Assembly (NCBI RefSeq): GCF_002860125.1
Contig: NZ_PGVA01000005.1
Location: 37,182-101,181, forward strand
From: Bacillus canaveralius
Lineage (GTDB): Bacteria > Bacillota > Bacilli > Bacillales > Cytobacillaceae
Length of the DNA stretch: 64,000 nt
Reading direction: 5' to 3'
Positions 1 to 8,042 of this stretch are shown one piece after another. The notes under the pieces are model-generated. The model was given only the letters and a program-made list of their open reading frames with translations, had not been told where the DNA came from and searched no databases. Position numbers and translations under genes: made by a program. The stretch's first letter is position 1. Every line of letters begins with the position of its first letter.

Positions 1-260
1 GTTTCGTCCCGATCTTTTTGCGCTTGCTTTTGTTCGTCAAAAGCTTCCTGCTTTTTGATGACCGAATCGAGGGATTCATTTAAGAGATCCAGTTTCTCTT
101 GTGTATCCTTACTCGTTTTGTACTGAAGCCGGCTTAATTTTGCAATCTGTTCGCCAAGTAACCTGCATTGCTCTTTGAGCAGGCTGTTCTGTTCGCTCAA
201 TTGCTCAATCGCTTCCAATTCTGGAGAAGACTTTCTTATTTTATTCCAAAACCATCCCAC
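1..260 (-). CDS. Coiled-coil protein, 5'-partial view (C-terminus outside window)
   Basis: A reverse-strand reading frame starts at a GTG at 260 behind a perfect AGGAGG and runs off the left edge of the window without a stop. The first 86 codons read VGWFWNKIRKSSPELEA and then a Glu/Gln/Lys/Leu-rich stretch with heptad spacing, typical of a long coiled coil. There is no signal peptide or membrane segment in the visible part. I do not recognise the family; GrpE-like and phage/plasmid structural proteins share this look. The rest of the gene lies outside the window, so length and function cannot be judged. Confidence 0.7.
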   Translation of the reverse strand, partial: MGWFWNKIRKSSPELEAIEQLSEQNSLLKEQCRLLGEQIAKLSRLQYKTSKDTQEKLDLLNESLDSVIKKQEAFDEQKQAQKDRDE

Positions 261-306
261 GTGCAGACCTCCTCATTACTGATCATTCTATAGTAATTGT
301 ATCATG

Positions 307-890
307 CTAAGTTATGAGCCTTCCATTACTCAAGTAACGGGATTCTATTGAAAAAAGGCGTTCTTTCCGGCCATTCTTTGGGGGCGCGTATTTTGGCAAT
401 TTAGGCCTGCCTGTGTATTTATGGGGGTTCAGTTTATAGTCTTTGAGTCTATTAAAAAGGATTTCCAATTTTTGTACACCACTTTCATCACCTGTCAAGG
501 CAATGACAGATAATCGGGCTGCCTCGATGCTTTGAAAAGAGCATCCAAAAAGCCAAAACCTACAAGATTGTTGATTGTGGTTGGTTTTTCAAAAAAGGTT
601 GATTCATTTATTGCCTTTCGCTCTTCCAGATCCTTTTGAGTTCCTTTTGCCTCCGGTTTTCAACGTATTCCAACTTGATTTGATTCATTATAGGCAAATA
701 TTCATCAACGAGTCCCATGATCTCTATTTGGTGTGTATGTAATGATTCGCTATTAGAATAAAGAAGTGAATATCTGTCTGAAATAGAAATTCGCTGTATT
801 ATAGAAATTTTTTGCATGAAAGCATACTTCGTCAAAGTAACGATAAAATCGATGCCCTTTTTAAATTCTAATTTGATAAGTGCTGTACAT
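307..890 (-). pseudogene. tnpB: Truncated, frameshifted TnpB (IS200/IS605-family OrfB) remnant
   Basis: Reading leftward, an ATG at 890 behind GGAGGT opens MYSTYQIRI and stops. A shifted frame continues (KKGIDFIVTLTKYAFMQKIS), then further shifts lead to SIEAARLSVIALTGDESG and LKDYKLNPHKYTGRPKLPKY, ending at 307. The GRPKLPKY block and the Lys-rich run before it are typical of the N-terminal part of TnpB proteins. At least three frame changes and the loss of the RuvC-like half (no DED active site, no zinc finger) show that it is dead. Downstream it abuts an unrelated gene start at 260, so the 3' end and right end of the element are gone. Confidence 0.75.
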
Positions 891-964
891 GATCTTACCT
901 CCCTCCACCTAAATTATACTGCTAAATAGTGAGGGAGGTCCATTAAAAAAGGAACATACATTCC

Positions 965-1000
965 CATTCATCCCACGATTGAAATCACGGGTGTTCTTGT
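965..1000. repeat. IS200/IS605-type end hairpin (remnant)
   Basis: An imperfect hairpin with arms CCCACGATT and AATCACGGG follows CATTCAT, the arrangement seen at ends of IS200/IS605-family elements. It lies about 75 bases upstream of the tnpB remnant start, so it could be the left end of the same element. The opposite end is not present. Confidence 0.4.
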
Positions 1001-1105
1001 GAATTTTATAAATCGAAACCACATGCAAGGAGTCTAAGTTAAGAAGCCCGCCCGCAAAAAAAGAGGCCGCTGAAAAACTGACGTTATTCTCTCAATTGAC
1101 TCATC

Positions 1106-1154
1106 AAAAAAGACGACTCTAATTCGATCTTTGAATTTAGAGTCGTCTTTTTTT
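1106..1154. terminator. Intrinsic terminator-like hairpin
   Basis: Arms of about 17 bases (AAAAAAGACGACTCTAA against the complementary TTTAGAGTCGTCTTTTTT) with an AT-rich loop and T-runs on both strands. No intact gene ends next to it; it probably belonged to a deleted neighbour. Confidence 0.6.
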
Positions 1155-1377
1155 CCAATTATCTCTGGCTGTATATCTCGCATTTACATCAACGTTTGTA
1201 ATTGCTTTTTTTTCGTCATTTTTTTTCGCCGGTAGTAATCGTTGCGGACGTAATAATTCGTTCTTCACTTAATTAATTTAACAAAACTTAGTGAATCGCT
1301 TTTACTATTTTATTCAACTCAACTGCAGTCTGTTAGATTAACGAATTTCTTAACCTTTACTATTTTTCGATTATTTC

Positions 1378-1449
1378 TTATAAATTCCTTCCCTTTATCT
1401 CTTGAACATCATCTATTGCGACAGGGTTGATTCGGATTTTGAATTTCAC
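1378..1449 (-). pseudogene. RelE/ParE-family toxin remnant
   Basis: A GTG at 1449 overlaps the antitoxin stop (GTGA overlap) and gives VKFKIRINPVAIDDVQEIKG before a stop at 1378. The start matches ParE/RelE toxins (KYKIRINPVAIDDLQEIK). Shifting frame by one base after EIK continues with a basic, helix-like stretch for about 24 more codons, so a frameshift plus truncation is likely. The pair 1378-1544 is therefore a dead type II toxin-antitoxin module. Confidence 0.6.
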
Positions 1450-1544
1450 ACTCGGACCTCCAATGCCTCACCAACCTGACAGGAACGGAGAACATCGTTA
1501 TAGTTTCTTAAATCAGAAACCGGTTTAATATTTGGCACTTTCAC
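1446..1544 (-). pseudogene. Phd/YefM-family antitoxin remnant
   Basis: A 32-codon frame starts at GTG 1544 directly behind GGAGGT and reads VKVPNIKPVSDLRNYNDVL, the hallmark N-terminus of Phd/YefM antitoxins (IKPVSDLRNYNEVL). The family normally continues for about 80-90 residues through a conserved PVFLTKNGxGxY segment; here it diverges after VGEALEV and stops. It overlaps the toxin remnant that follows, which is the usual antitoxin-toxin gene order. Most likely an internal deletion removed the second half. Confidence 0.7.
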
Positions 1545-1770
1545 ACCTCCACCGCTTGTTTGTTATTTTTGTATGATAATACTTCGTAAAATACAACATC
1601 AAAATTTACAGCAGGATACGATGTAAAAGCTATCTTCTATATTCTATAGGTTTCGAGCTTAACGACAAAGGCTATGGAAATTAAGATTGCCTTATGGATT
1701 ATATTTAATTCGTATAATACACATCTATAATTGGGTAAATTTACGTATAGGAATGCGGCAGCAGTAAAAC

Positions 1771-3264
1771 CTAACGCACGCCTTCCCACAGCTCCCGCTC
1801 TACGGCTCGAGGATTGTCCACAACCACCGAGGTCGTATCGAAGCGCATGGTTGCTCTGCGGTTGAGATCATACTTCGGCCAACCGCAGTCTCCATTGGTG
1901 GCAAACTCAACCCAGGCAGCATGCATGTTGTCAGCAAGCTGCTGCGGAGGGTTGTCTCCCAGAAGCGGCCCTACCATCGGCTTAAATCCCTTGTCGAGCG
2001 TGTCAAAAACAAAGGCAATCTCGAGCGCATGGCAAGCACCGAGAAGTCCGTTGAGCTGTGGCGAACGCCAGGCAAACTCGTACATATAGGTGGCCGAGGT
2101 GCGCTTCGCATGTGCATCGGCCAGACGGATAGCGGGAATACGGCACCACCAGTCAGTCTGGATAGCCGCGAGCAGATCGCCGGGACTGGCGCCCGGATGT
2201 GCCGCGCTATAGACGGCCAATGTCGCTTCTACCGGGAGTCCGTATGCCGCAACAGCCGCGGCCAAAGCTTCATGGGTAACATCGTTGATTGCGCCACTGG
2301 CTACCAGGAACAACCTCCACTCGTCGGTGTTCGTGCCGACCAGGATATCGACACCCGCACCGGCTCCGGCAACAATGCGATCAATAGGACGTGCAGGGAT
2401 GATCTCCCCGTCGACTACAGGCTGCCACGGTAGCGTACTGGCCACCACCTCAAAACCCCAGCGCTCAGGGTCGGGATGTGCAAGAAGATCCGCCTTCAAC
2501 TCCGCCTGCGCCGCAAGCAGACGATTGATGGGGACCTCTGTGATTGCCTCTCGGGTTGCTTCGACGCCAAGCTTTTCGGCAAGATACCGTCCAACCCGCT
2601 GTGCAGTGGCAGCCGAGATCACCTGATGAGCCGCCCCACTCTGGGCAATAGCTCGCCTGAACAGGCCATCGGCACGGGGCATGGAAAGCAGCGTGCCGAC
2701 GCTCATCGCACCAGCCGACTCACCGAAGATCGTGACGTTGCCGGGATCCCCTCCGAAGGCGGCAATATTATCCCTTACCCACTCCAGAGCGGCGACCTGG
2801 TCAAGCAAACCGAGGTTGGCGTTTCCGTCGCCAAGATAGAGAAAGCCATCGACACCGACACGGTAATTGATGGTCACGCATACGATGCCGTCGCGGGCGA
2901 AGTGACTGCCGTTATACGACGCCCCCGATCCGACCTCGAACATACCGCCGGGAATCCACATCATGACCGGTAGCCCGGCCGTCCCTAGCTCGGGGGACCA
3001 GATGTTGAGGTTCAGGCAGTCCTCACCAGGGACGGCAGGATCTGGGGCAAGCTCCGCAGCCTGCGGGTCAGGGCGCAGCTGGGGTGCCTCCGGACCATAG
3101 GTGATGGCGTCTCGTACACCGTTCCAGGGCTCGACTGACTGTGGTGGCAGGAACCGATTGGGACCAAACGATGGCGCTGCATAGGGAATACCTTTAAAAG
3201 TGAACACTCCATCGGCAACAATGCCACGCACCTCACCATGCCGTGTTTTGACAACTGTATTCAT
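1771..3264 (-). CDS. Type B carboxylesterase (para-nitrobenzyl esterase family)
   Basis: A 497-residue cytoplasmic alpha/beta-hydrolase of the COesterase family, predicted to hydrolyse small esters. The nucleophile elbow GESAG carries Ser at about residue 183, the oxyanion-hole segment WIPGGMFEVGS is near residue 103, and the conserved GEDCLNLNIW block is near residue 80. Length fits the family (about 490). The start is the ATG at 3264, seven bases behind GGAGGT; an in-frame ATG at 3282 would place the ribosome site inside the gene. No signal peptide is seen. The gene is clearly richer in G and C than all its neighbours, and the reading is closer to high-GC bacteria, so acquisition by transfer is likely. 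Substrate unknown. Confidence 0.88.
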   Translation of the reverse strand: MNTVVKTRHGEVRGIVADGVFTFKGIPYAAPSFGPNRFLPPQSVEPWNGVRDAITYGPEAPQLRPDPQAAELAPDPAVPGEDCLNLNIWSPELGTAGLPVMMWIPGGMFEVGSGASYNGSHFARDGIVCVTINYRVGVDGFLYLGDGNANLGLLDQVAALEWVRDNIAAFGGDPGNVTIFGESAGAMSVGTLLSMPRADGLFRRAIAQSGAAHQVISAATAQRVGRYLAEKLGVEATREAITEVPINRLLAAQAELKADLLAHPDPERWGFEVVASTLPWQPVVDGEIIPARPIDRIVAGAGAGVDILVGTNTDEWRLFLVASGAINDVTHEALAAAVAAYGLPVEATLAVYSAAHPGASPGDLLAAIQTDWWCRIPAIRLADAHAKRTSATYMYEFAWRSPQLNGLLGACHALEIAFVFDTLDKGFKPMVGPLLGDNPPQQLADNMHAAWVEFATNGDCGWPKYDLNRRATMRFDTTSVVVDNPRAVERELWEGVR

Positions 3265-3321
3265 GTGTATTACCTCCTTCAAATATTTTGGATCGAAAAG
3301 AGACCATCCAGGTTCCTCCTC

Positions 3322-3738
3322 TTACTTTTTTTGTGCTTTGTCCAGGGCGTTTTCCACCGACTTTAGATAGGCCTTGGAAGTAATGGTTGCACCGCTTATG
3401 GTGTCTACCTGCAGCGACTGTGATTTGATTACTCTATTGTATAACTTCTCCGTGAATTCCGGCGATTGGTTCTCTTTATGCTTTAGTGGTTTAATATCAG
3501 TGACCTTGCCTGAAGACACTGTAACCTGAACTTCATTGGCCCTCCATTTGTACATTCCACCTTCATATTCCCCAATATAAGTGCCGTCATTAAGCTGTTT
3601 AAAATCCACATCAGCGATAGGGAGGCTTCTACCTTCTCGGCGTTCCCCCGAAGTAAAAATAAGCGCTCCTCCCAAACCCGTCACAACAAAAATTACCAGT
3701 ATAATTATTAGCATTCTAATCTTCCCCTTCCTTTTCAT
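3322..3738 (-). CDS. Membrane-anchored FMN-binding domain protein
   Basis: A 138-residue protein with one N-terminal membrane helix (about residues 8-28) and a single extracytoplasmic FMN-binding domain (PF04205 type). The motif VDTISGATITS near residues 111-121 carries the SGAT sequence in which the Thr is covalently linked to FMN through a phosphoester bond in this family. It lies 19 bases downstream of an ApbE gene, the enzyme that makes this bond, so the pair should form a flavinylated surface electron carrier. No NADH dehydrogenase or quinone partner genes of a complete extracellular electron transfer locus lie nearby. Its redox partner is unknown. Confidence 0.85.
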   Translation of the reverse strand: MKRKGKIRMLIIILVIFVVTGLGGALIFTSGERREGRSLPIADVDFKQLNDGTYIGEYEGGMYKWRANEVQVTVSSGKVTDIKPLKHKENQSPEFTEKLYNRVIKSQSLQVDTISGATITSKAYLKSVENALDKAQKK

Positions 3739-3757
3739 TCAAATCTTTCCCTTCCAT

Positions 3758-4723
3758 TTAATTTAAGATATTCACGCTTATACCTTCACCGGCCTGAAAG
3801 CATCTCTTCAAGCCAGCCGTAACGTGAACCTGTAAGTCTATGTCCACGAGAATGGCTTCAGCTCCGGAGAATCGTCTTAGAAGTTCAAGCCCCTTTTCCA
3901 TCCCGGCTACGAACAATATGGTGGACAACGCATCAGCAGCCATGGAGCTATAGGCAACTATGGTCACGCTTACCAAACCTGATTTCGCCGGATATCCAGT
4001 AGATGGATCCAGGATATGATGATGCCTTTTACCGTTACTGTCAATGAAGTATCGCTGATAGTCCCCGGATGTAACCACTGTCTTATCAGCCACAGAAACA
4101 AGACCCATTAAGCTGTTTTCCTGCCTGGGATGCTGGATACCCACACGCCACGGGGAACCATCAGGCTTTGTCCCTAAAGCCATCACATTTCCTCCGATAT
4201 TTGTAAAAGCTGATGCGACGCCGTATTTCTTAAATACCTCCAAAAACTGATCGCCGGCAAACCCTTTTCCTATACCCCCCAGGTCAATGGACTGGCCCAG
4301 CCTTTGAAGTCCGGCAGCCTTTTCGCAGGGATCCAATAACAAGTCAGAATAGTCCACCAAAGGAACAATTTTCCTTATCCTTGATTCCTCCGGAGGCTTG
4401 AATGTATCCTTGCCGTTGTTCCATAAGGTTACTAAAGGCCCAATAGTGACATCGAAGAGGCCCTGGCAGTATCTTGAGAATTCAATAGCACGGGACAGCA
4501 CCTCATATGTTTCACCGCTCAGCCTTTCATATTTCATACCTGCAGACCTGTTGATCCTGCTTATCTCGCTTCCGGGTATAAAACGGCTCAGCAGCTCTTC
4601 CAGCCGTACAGCTTCATCGCGGACTGCTCTAAGAGATTCCTCAGCATGCTTGCCGAAAGCTCTGTGAGTCATCACTGTGCTCATCCCAACGTTCATTGAC
4701 TGGGCAACTACCGCCTTGTCCAC
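3758..4723 (-). CDS. apbE: FAD:protein FMN transferase
   Basis: ApbE transfers FMN from FAD to a Thr in the target protein outside the membrane. Family motifs are plain: SIDLGGIGKGFAGD, FTNIGGNVMALG, and HHILDPSTGYPA, with the Mg-binding Asp/Thr segment AADALSTILFVAG near the C-terminus. The best start is GTG 4723, eight bases behind AAAGGAG; the GTG at 4732 overlaps the ribosome site. This gives 321 residues, close to the family norm, but without the lipoprotein signal found in many ApbE proteins, so its side of the membrane is uncertain. It is first in an operon with the FMN-binding protein. A predicted TetR operator lies about 150 bases upstream. Confidence 0.9.
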   Translation of the reverse strand: MDKAVVAQSMNVGMSTVMTHRAFGKHAEESLRAVRDEAVRLEELLSRFIPGSEISRINRSAGMKYERLSGETYEVLSRAIEFSRYCQGLFDVTIGPLVTLWNNGKDTFKPPEESRIRKIVPLVDYSDLLLDPCEKAAGLQRLGQSIDLGGIGKGFAGDQFLEVFKKYGVASAFTNIGGNVMALGTKPDGSPWRVGIQHPRQENSLMGLVSVADKTVVTSGDYQRYFIDSNGKRHHHILDPSTGYPAKSGLVSVTIVAYSSMAADALSTILFVAGMEKGLELLRRFSGAEAILVDIDLQVHVTAGLKRCFQAGEGISVNILN

Positions 4724-4865
4724 TTGCACCACTCCTTTCTCTAACTTCTCCTGTAATATTTTTGTCCTGGAAGTACCGATTGTGAATTATTTCACAATAT
4801 AGTTAAATCTAAAACTACCTGAGCTGTACTCGGTAACTGGATAATTCATACTGAAATAATACTCT

Positions 4866-4908
4866 CCCGTACCTGAATGAATATTTGATAAATTCATTCA
4901 GGTACGGG
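4866..4908. promoter_or_regulatory. Predicted TetR operator embedded in a 17-bp-arm perfect palindrome
   Basis: The inner 25 bases (4875-4899) are GAATGAA, 11 bases, TTCATTC. The perfect symmetry extends outward to arms of 17 bases that begin CCCGTACCTG. The identical half-sites and spacing recur at 5540-5564 in front of the tetR gene. The site lies between tetR and apbE. Because no T-run follows it on either strand, a terminator is less likely than a binding site. Confidence 0.6.
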
Positions 4909-4933
4909 CAAAAAAATGACTGCCTGTATCTAT

Positions 4934-5518
4934 CTATTTTCGGCAATCAGTTAAGCCTTTCATTATAAACTCCGTTAAGTAATATAAAATCTGTGGAAAG
5001 TGGTGAATCCCGATTTCTCTTTTATGAATATCGATATAAAGTATAGAGTTAAAAAGGGCGAATATAAGCTCATCGTCCAGATCATCCCTTATTTTCCTTT
5101 CAGCCTTCCATTTTTTAATTAACTCTGCTTTACCGCTATGCATGAGTTCATCAATGCTCTCTATTCCGCCCTGTTCATAAAAATACTGCTCCAGTTTACT
5201 AAAGAGATCCCTGTTGTACCATTCCTTTAGTATCAGATTTGAGTTCATAGCACTGATGTTCTGTTTCACTAGCTTTGTAACCAGCGTTACGGGATCATCA
5301 TTCAGGTCAATAGATTCCACAATACTCTTTTTAAGATTCTCGTTTTCTTTTAGATAAATCTCTAAGAAAAGCTTCTCTTTCGAGGTGTAGTAGTTATAAA
5401 AAGTACCTATCCCAATTCCGGCCATCTTTGCTATGTCTGAAACATTAGTGTCTTTGAATCCTTTTGAGTAAAATAACTCCCTTCCAGAATTAAAGATAGC
5501 TGCTTTTTTATCTATCAA
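4934..5518 (-). CDS. TetR/AcrR-family transcriptional regulator
   Basis: A 194-residue repressor. The N-terminal helix-turn-helix reads FYSKGFKDTNVSDIAKMAG followed by GIGTFYNYYTSKEKLF, the classic TetR DNA-binding block; the remaining helices form the ligand and dimer domain. The start chosen is TTG 5518, eight bases behind GGAGG; upstream in-frame ATGs would put the ribosome site inside the coding region. It is divergent to nothing and faces the apbE operon in the same direction. A palindrome GAATGAA-N11-TTCATTC lies 22-46 bases before the start and a copy precedes apbE, so it probably represses itself and the flavinylation operon. Ligand unknown. Confidence 0.88.
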   Translation of the reverse strand: MIDKKAAIFNSGRELFYSKGFKDTNVSDIAKMAGIGIGTFYNYYTSKEKLFLEIYLKENENLKKSIVESIDLNDDPVTLVTKLVKQNISAMNSNLILKEWYNRDLFSKLEQYFYEQGGIESIDELMHSGKAELIKKWKAERKIRDDLDDELIFALFNSILYIDIHKREIGIHHFPQILYYLTEFIMKGLTDCRK

Positions 5519-5539
5519 GTAACCAACCTCCATCATTCC

Positions 5540-5564
5540 GAATGAACATTTTTTATATTCATTC
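5540..5564. promoter_or_regulatory. Predicted TetR operator upstream of tetR
   Basis: GAATGAA, 11 AT-rich bases, TTCATTC: a perfect 7-bp inverted repeat just ahead of the tetR ribosome site. It has the same half-sites and the same spacing as 4875-4899, which makes a shared regulator the simplest explanation. Confidence 0.6.
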
Positions 5565-5892
5565 ATACTATGACATTACTATATTTTTCCGACAATCCTA
5601 ATTACCAAAATTAATAAAACTTCTTGATTTATACATATTTAGTACCCCCGTTTGTTTTTACCCTATCCGAAAAAATGTGCCTTAGCTTGAATAGCATTTT
5701 TGGAAGAACAACATGCCTGAAAACGGATTCACATGTAAAGTTGCTTTGCCAGTTTTACTCTTCCGTCTACACGCATAATCCACGGTATCCGCTATATGTT
5801 TTGCAGTATATAATCCAGGGAGTTTGGTGATAAGCATCTGGCACTTGTATTATCGGCTGAGAATTTAGCTATATCTATATACATACATTCAT
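5565..5892. other. Intergenic stretch, no gene seen
   Basis: About 330 AT-rich bases between tetR and rlmCD. I see no reading frame with a ribosome site and no clear hairpin terminator. A lone TTCATTC half-site occurs at about 5889-5895. Confidence 0.5.
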
Positions 5893-7263
5893 TCACTTTT
5901 TCAACAAAAGTACGCAAATTTCGACATGTGTCGTCTGCGGAAACATATCAACAGGCTGAACTTCAATCGTCTTATATCCCCCATCCTCGAGGATCCGCAA
6001 GTCGCGGGCAAGTGTAGCCGGGTTGCAGGAAACGTAAACTACCTTCTTCGGCTTCATTTCAATAATCGTTTGAAGTAGTTCTTCATCGCACCCTTTACGC
6101 GGCGGGTCGACAACTAATACGTCAGCCTCGTTTCCTTCTTTGTACCATTTCGGAATGACAGTTTCCGCTTCACCGACAGCAAATTCCACATTAAAGATCT
6201 CATTCAGTTCAGCATTCCGCCTCGCATCTTCAATTGCTTCCGGAACAACCTCAACACCAAAAACCTTCTTTGCTTTTTGGGCAAGGAACAGCGAAATGGT
6301 CCCAATTCCGCAATAGGCATCAATGACAGATTCTTCGCCTGTCAATCCGGCGTATTCAAGCGCTTTGTCGTACAGTACCTTTGTCTGAACCGGGTTTACC
6401 TGATAAAAAGACAGAGCGGAAATCGCAAATTTAACGTTTCCGATGTAATCATAGATGACTTCACTTCCCCAGAGTACTTTCGTTTTCTCCCCAAGGATGA
6501 CGTTTGTCCTTTTTGAATTAACGTTATGGACGATTGATTTTACCTTAGGGAGACGGGCAACGATTTTCTCGATCAATTCGTTTTTGAGCGGGATATCTGC
6601 TGTTCTCGTGATGATGACGACCATCAGCTCGCCTGTTTGTTGGCCATACCGGGCCATAATATGGCGGAGCACGCCTTTATGCTCTTCTTCCTGATACGCC
6701 TGAATCCCGAGTTCACTGCAGATTTCTTTAACTGTCTGGATTGCTTCATTGATTTCCGGAAGCTGAATCAGGCTTTCATTTGTGTCGACAATTTCATGAG
6801 TCCTCGGTTTGAAAAAGCCGGCAATCAGTTTTCCGTCTTTTTCGCCGACCGGCACCTGGGCTTTGTTTCGATAGTGCCATGGGTTCTCCATTCCCAGAAT
6901 CGGATGGACTTTAACGTCTCCAAGCTTGCCGATTCGGGCCAGCACCTGCCGGACCTGGTTTTCCTTATACTTCAGCTGAGCATCATAGCTGATGTGCTGA
7001 AGCTGGCAGCCGCCATATTTATGGGCATCGCTTTCCTCCACGTCAATCCGGAAGTGGCTTCTTTCAAGCAGTTCAATTAACCGCCCGAAACCATACCCTT
7101 TGTTTGTCTTAATAACTTTGACTGTCGCTTTTTCGCCTGGCAATCCACCGGGTACGAAAATTGGGTAGCCATCCACTTTCGCTACACCCGCTCCGTCATG
7201 CGTCAGGTCTTCAAATTCAACATCTATATAGTCATTTTTTCGAACTGGAATCGTTTTGCTCAT
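5893..7263 (-). CDS. rlmCD: 23S rRNA (uracil-C5)-methyltransferase, RlmCD type
   Basis: A 456-residue RumA-family enzyme that makes 5-methyluridine in 23S rRNA. The N-terminal TRAM RNA-binding domain spans about residues 4-65, then the central domain, then a Rossmann methyltransferase with [14 protein letters not shown] (SAM site), [14 protein letters not shown] and the catalytic Cys in [14 protein letters not shown]. Length equals the Bacillus protein (about 459). Oddly, the usual iron-sulfur cysteines are missing: the conserved CPxxxxCGGC block is SDAHKYGGC here and the later Cys is Ser (NESLIQ). The start ATG lies behind AGGAAG. Single gene between unrelated neighbours. Confidence 0.92.
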   Translation of the reverse strand: MSKTIPVRKNDYIDVEFEDLTHDGAGVAKVDGYPIFVPGGLPGEKATVKVIKTNKGYGFGRLIELLERSHFRIDVEESDAHKYGGCQLQHISYDAQLKYKENQVRQVLARIGKLGDVKVHPILGMENPWHYRNKAQVPVGEKDGKLIAGFFKPRTHEIVDTNESLIQLPEINEAIQTVKEICSELGIQAYQEEEHKGVLRHIMARYGQQTGELMVVIITRTADIPLKNELIEKIVARLPKVKSIVHNVNSKRTNVILGEKTKVLWGSEVIYDYIGNVKFAISALSFYQVNPVQTKVLYDKALEYAGLTGEESVIDAYCGIGTISLFLAQKAKKVFGVEVVPEAIEDARRNAELNEIFNVEFAVGEAETVIPKWYKEGNEADVLVVDPPRKGCDEELLQTIIEMKPKKVVYVSCNPATLARDLRILEDGGYKTIEVQPVDMFPQTTHVEICVLLLKK

Positions 7264-7589
7264 GGGATACTTCCTTTGCTTATAGTTTCCGTAGCTAATT
7301 TTACTAGCAAAATTGTATCATAATGAAGTATTCATTGCGAAACAGCGGTTAAGTACTGATAATGAAAATCAAACATATTATCTAAAGTATGGCGATTTTC
7401 TATAGTCAATTCCTAATTTTCGTTTGTTATTCAGCGGACTGACACAATAACGTTTTTGCTAACTCACAGGTATCTGATTAGATATTGTTAATTTTACTTC
7501 TCCTAGTTTGCTAAAGTTCACTGCACATGAAGGAGATCGGATCTTTCCTCATGAAATATATAGGAATGAATGATTAAGGAGGAATTCAA
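7264..7589. other. Intergenic stretch between divergent genes
   Basis: About 325 AT-rich bases that must hold the promoters of rlmCD (leftward) and the VOC gene (rightward). No hairpin, repeat or small gene stands out. Confidence 0.4.
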
Positions 7590-7988
7590 ATGATCTATGA
7601 AATGACTGTACAAGTACGTGTCTCGAATATAGTAGAAGGCCAAAAATGGTATGAAACATTATTAAAAAGAAAACCTGATTTTATCCCGCATAATGGATTT
7701 GCAGAATGGGAGCTGATTCCCGGCTGCTGGCTGCAAGTCGCTGAAGGAACCCCATCAGAAGGGAGCGGACCAATCCGCTTAGGTGTAACGGATATTGAAA
7801 AAGAACGGGAAAGGCTAATGAATGCATTGAATATCGAAAATTTTGCTATCGAGTCACGGGAAGAAGTTCCGGTCAAATGGGGCACTTTTTCTGATCCATG
7901 GGGAAATCGCCTTGGATTGTTTGAGTATTTGAGTGAAGGGGAGAAGCAAGAGAGGATCAACACCATTTTAGGAAAAGCAGAAGTCTGA
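7590..7988 (+). CDS. VOC-superfamily (glyoxalase-like) protein
   Basis: A 132-residue single-gene protein with the two beta-alpha-beta-beta-beta half-folds of the vicinal oxygen chelate superfamily. The N-terminal VQVRVSNIVEGQKWYETLL and the C-terminal GTFSDPWGNRLGLFEY are the usual VOC signatures. The start ATG is behind AAGGAGG. The His/Glu metal ligands of true glyoxalases are not obvious, so it may be a ligand-binding or resistance-type member. Four broken VOC genes elsewhere in the window are probably relatives. Substrate unknown. Confidence 0.8.
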   Translation: MIYEMTVQVRVSNIVEGQKWYETLLKRKPDFIPHNGFAEWELIPGCWLQVAEGTPSEGSGPIRLGVTDIEKERERLMNALNIENFAIESREEVPVKWGTFSDPWGNRLGLFEYLSEGEKQERINTILGKAEV

Positions 7989-8042
7989 TTACTTAACTTT
8001 ACTTAATATGAGGAGAAACCATATCTGGTTTCTCCTCGCCTC

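Noticed and set aside
1814..2973. Several + strand open frames inside the esterase gene
   Set aside because: They are antisense shadows produced by its high GC content; none has a ribosome site or a family signature.
4866..4908. Long perfect palindrome behind tetR read as a terminator
   Set aside because: No T-run follows on either strand, and its core equals the operator ahead of tetR, so an operator is the better reading.
5885..5897. Single TTCATTC half-site before rlmCD as a third TetR operator
   Set aside because: The paired half-site at 11-base spacing is missing.
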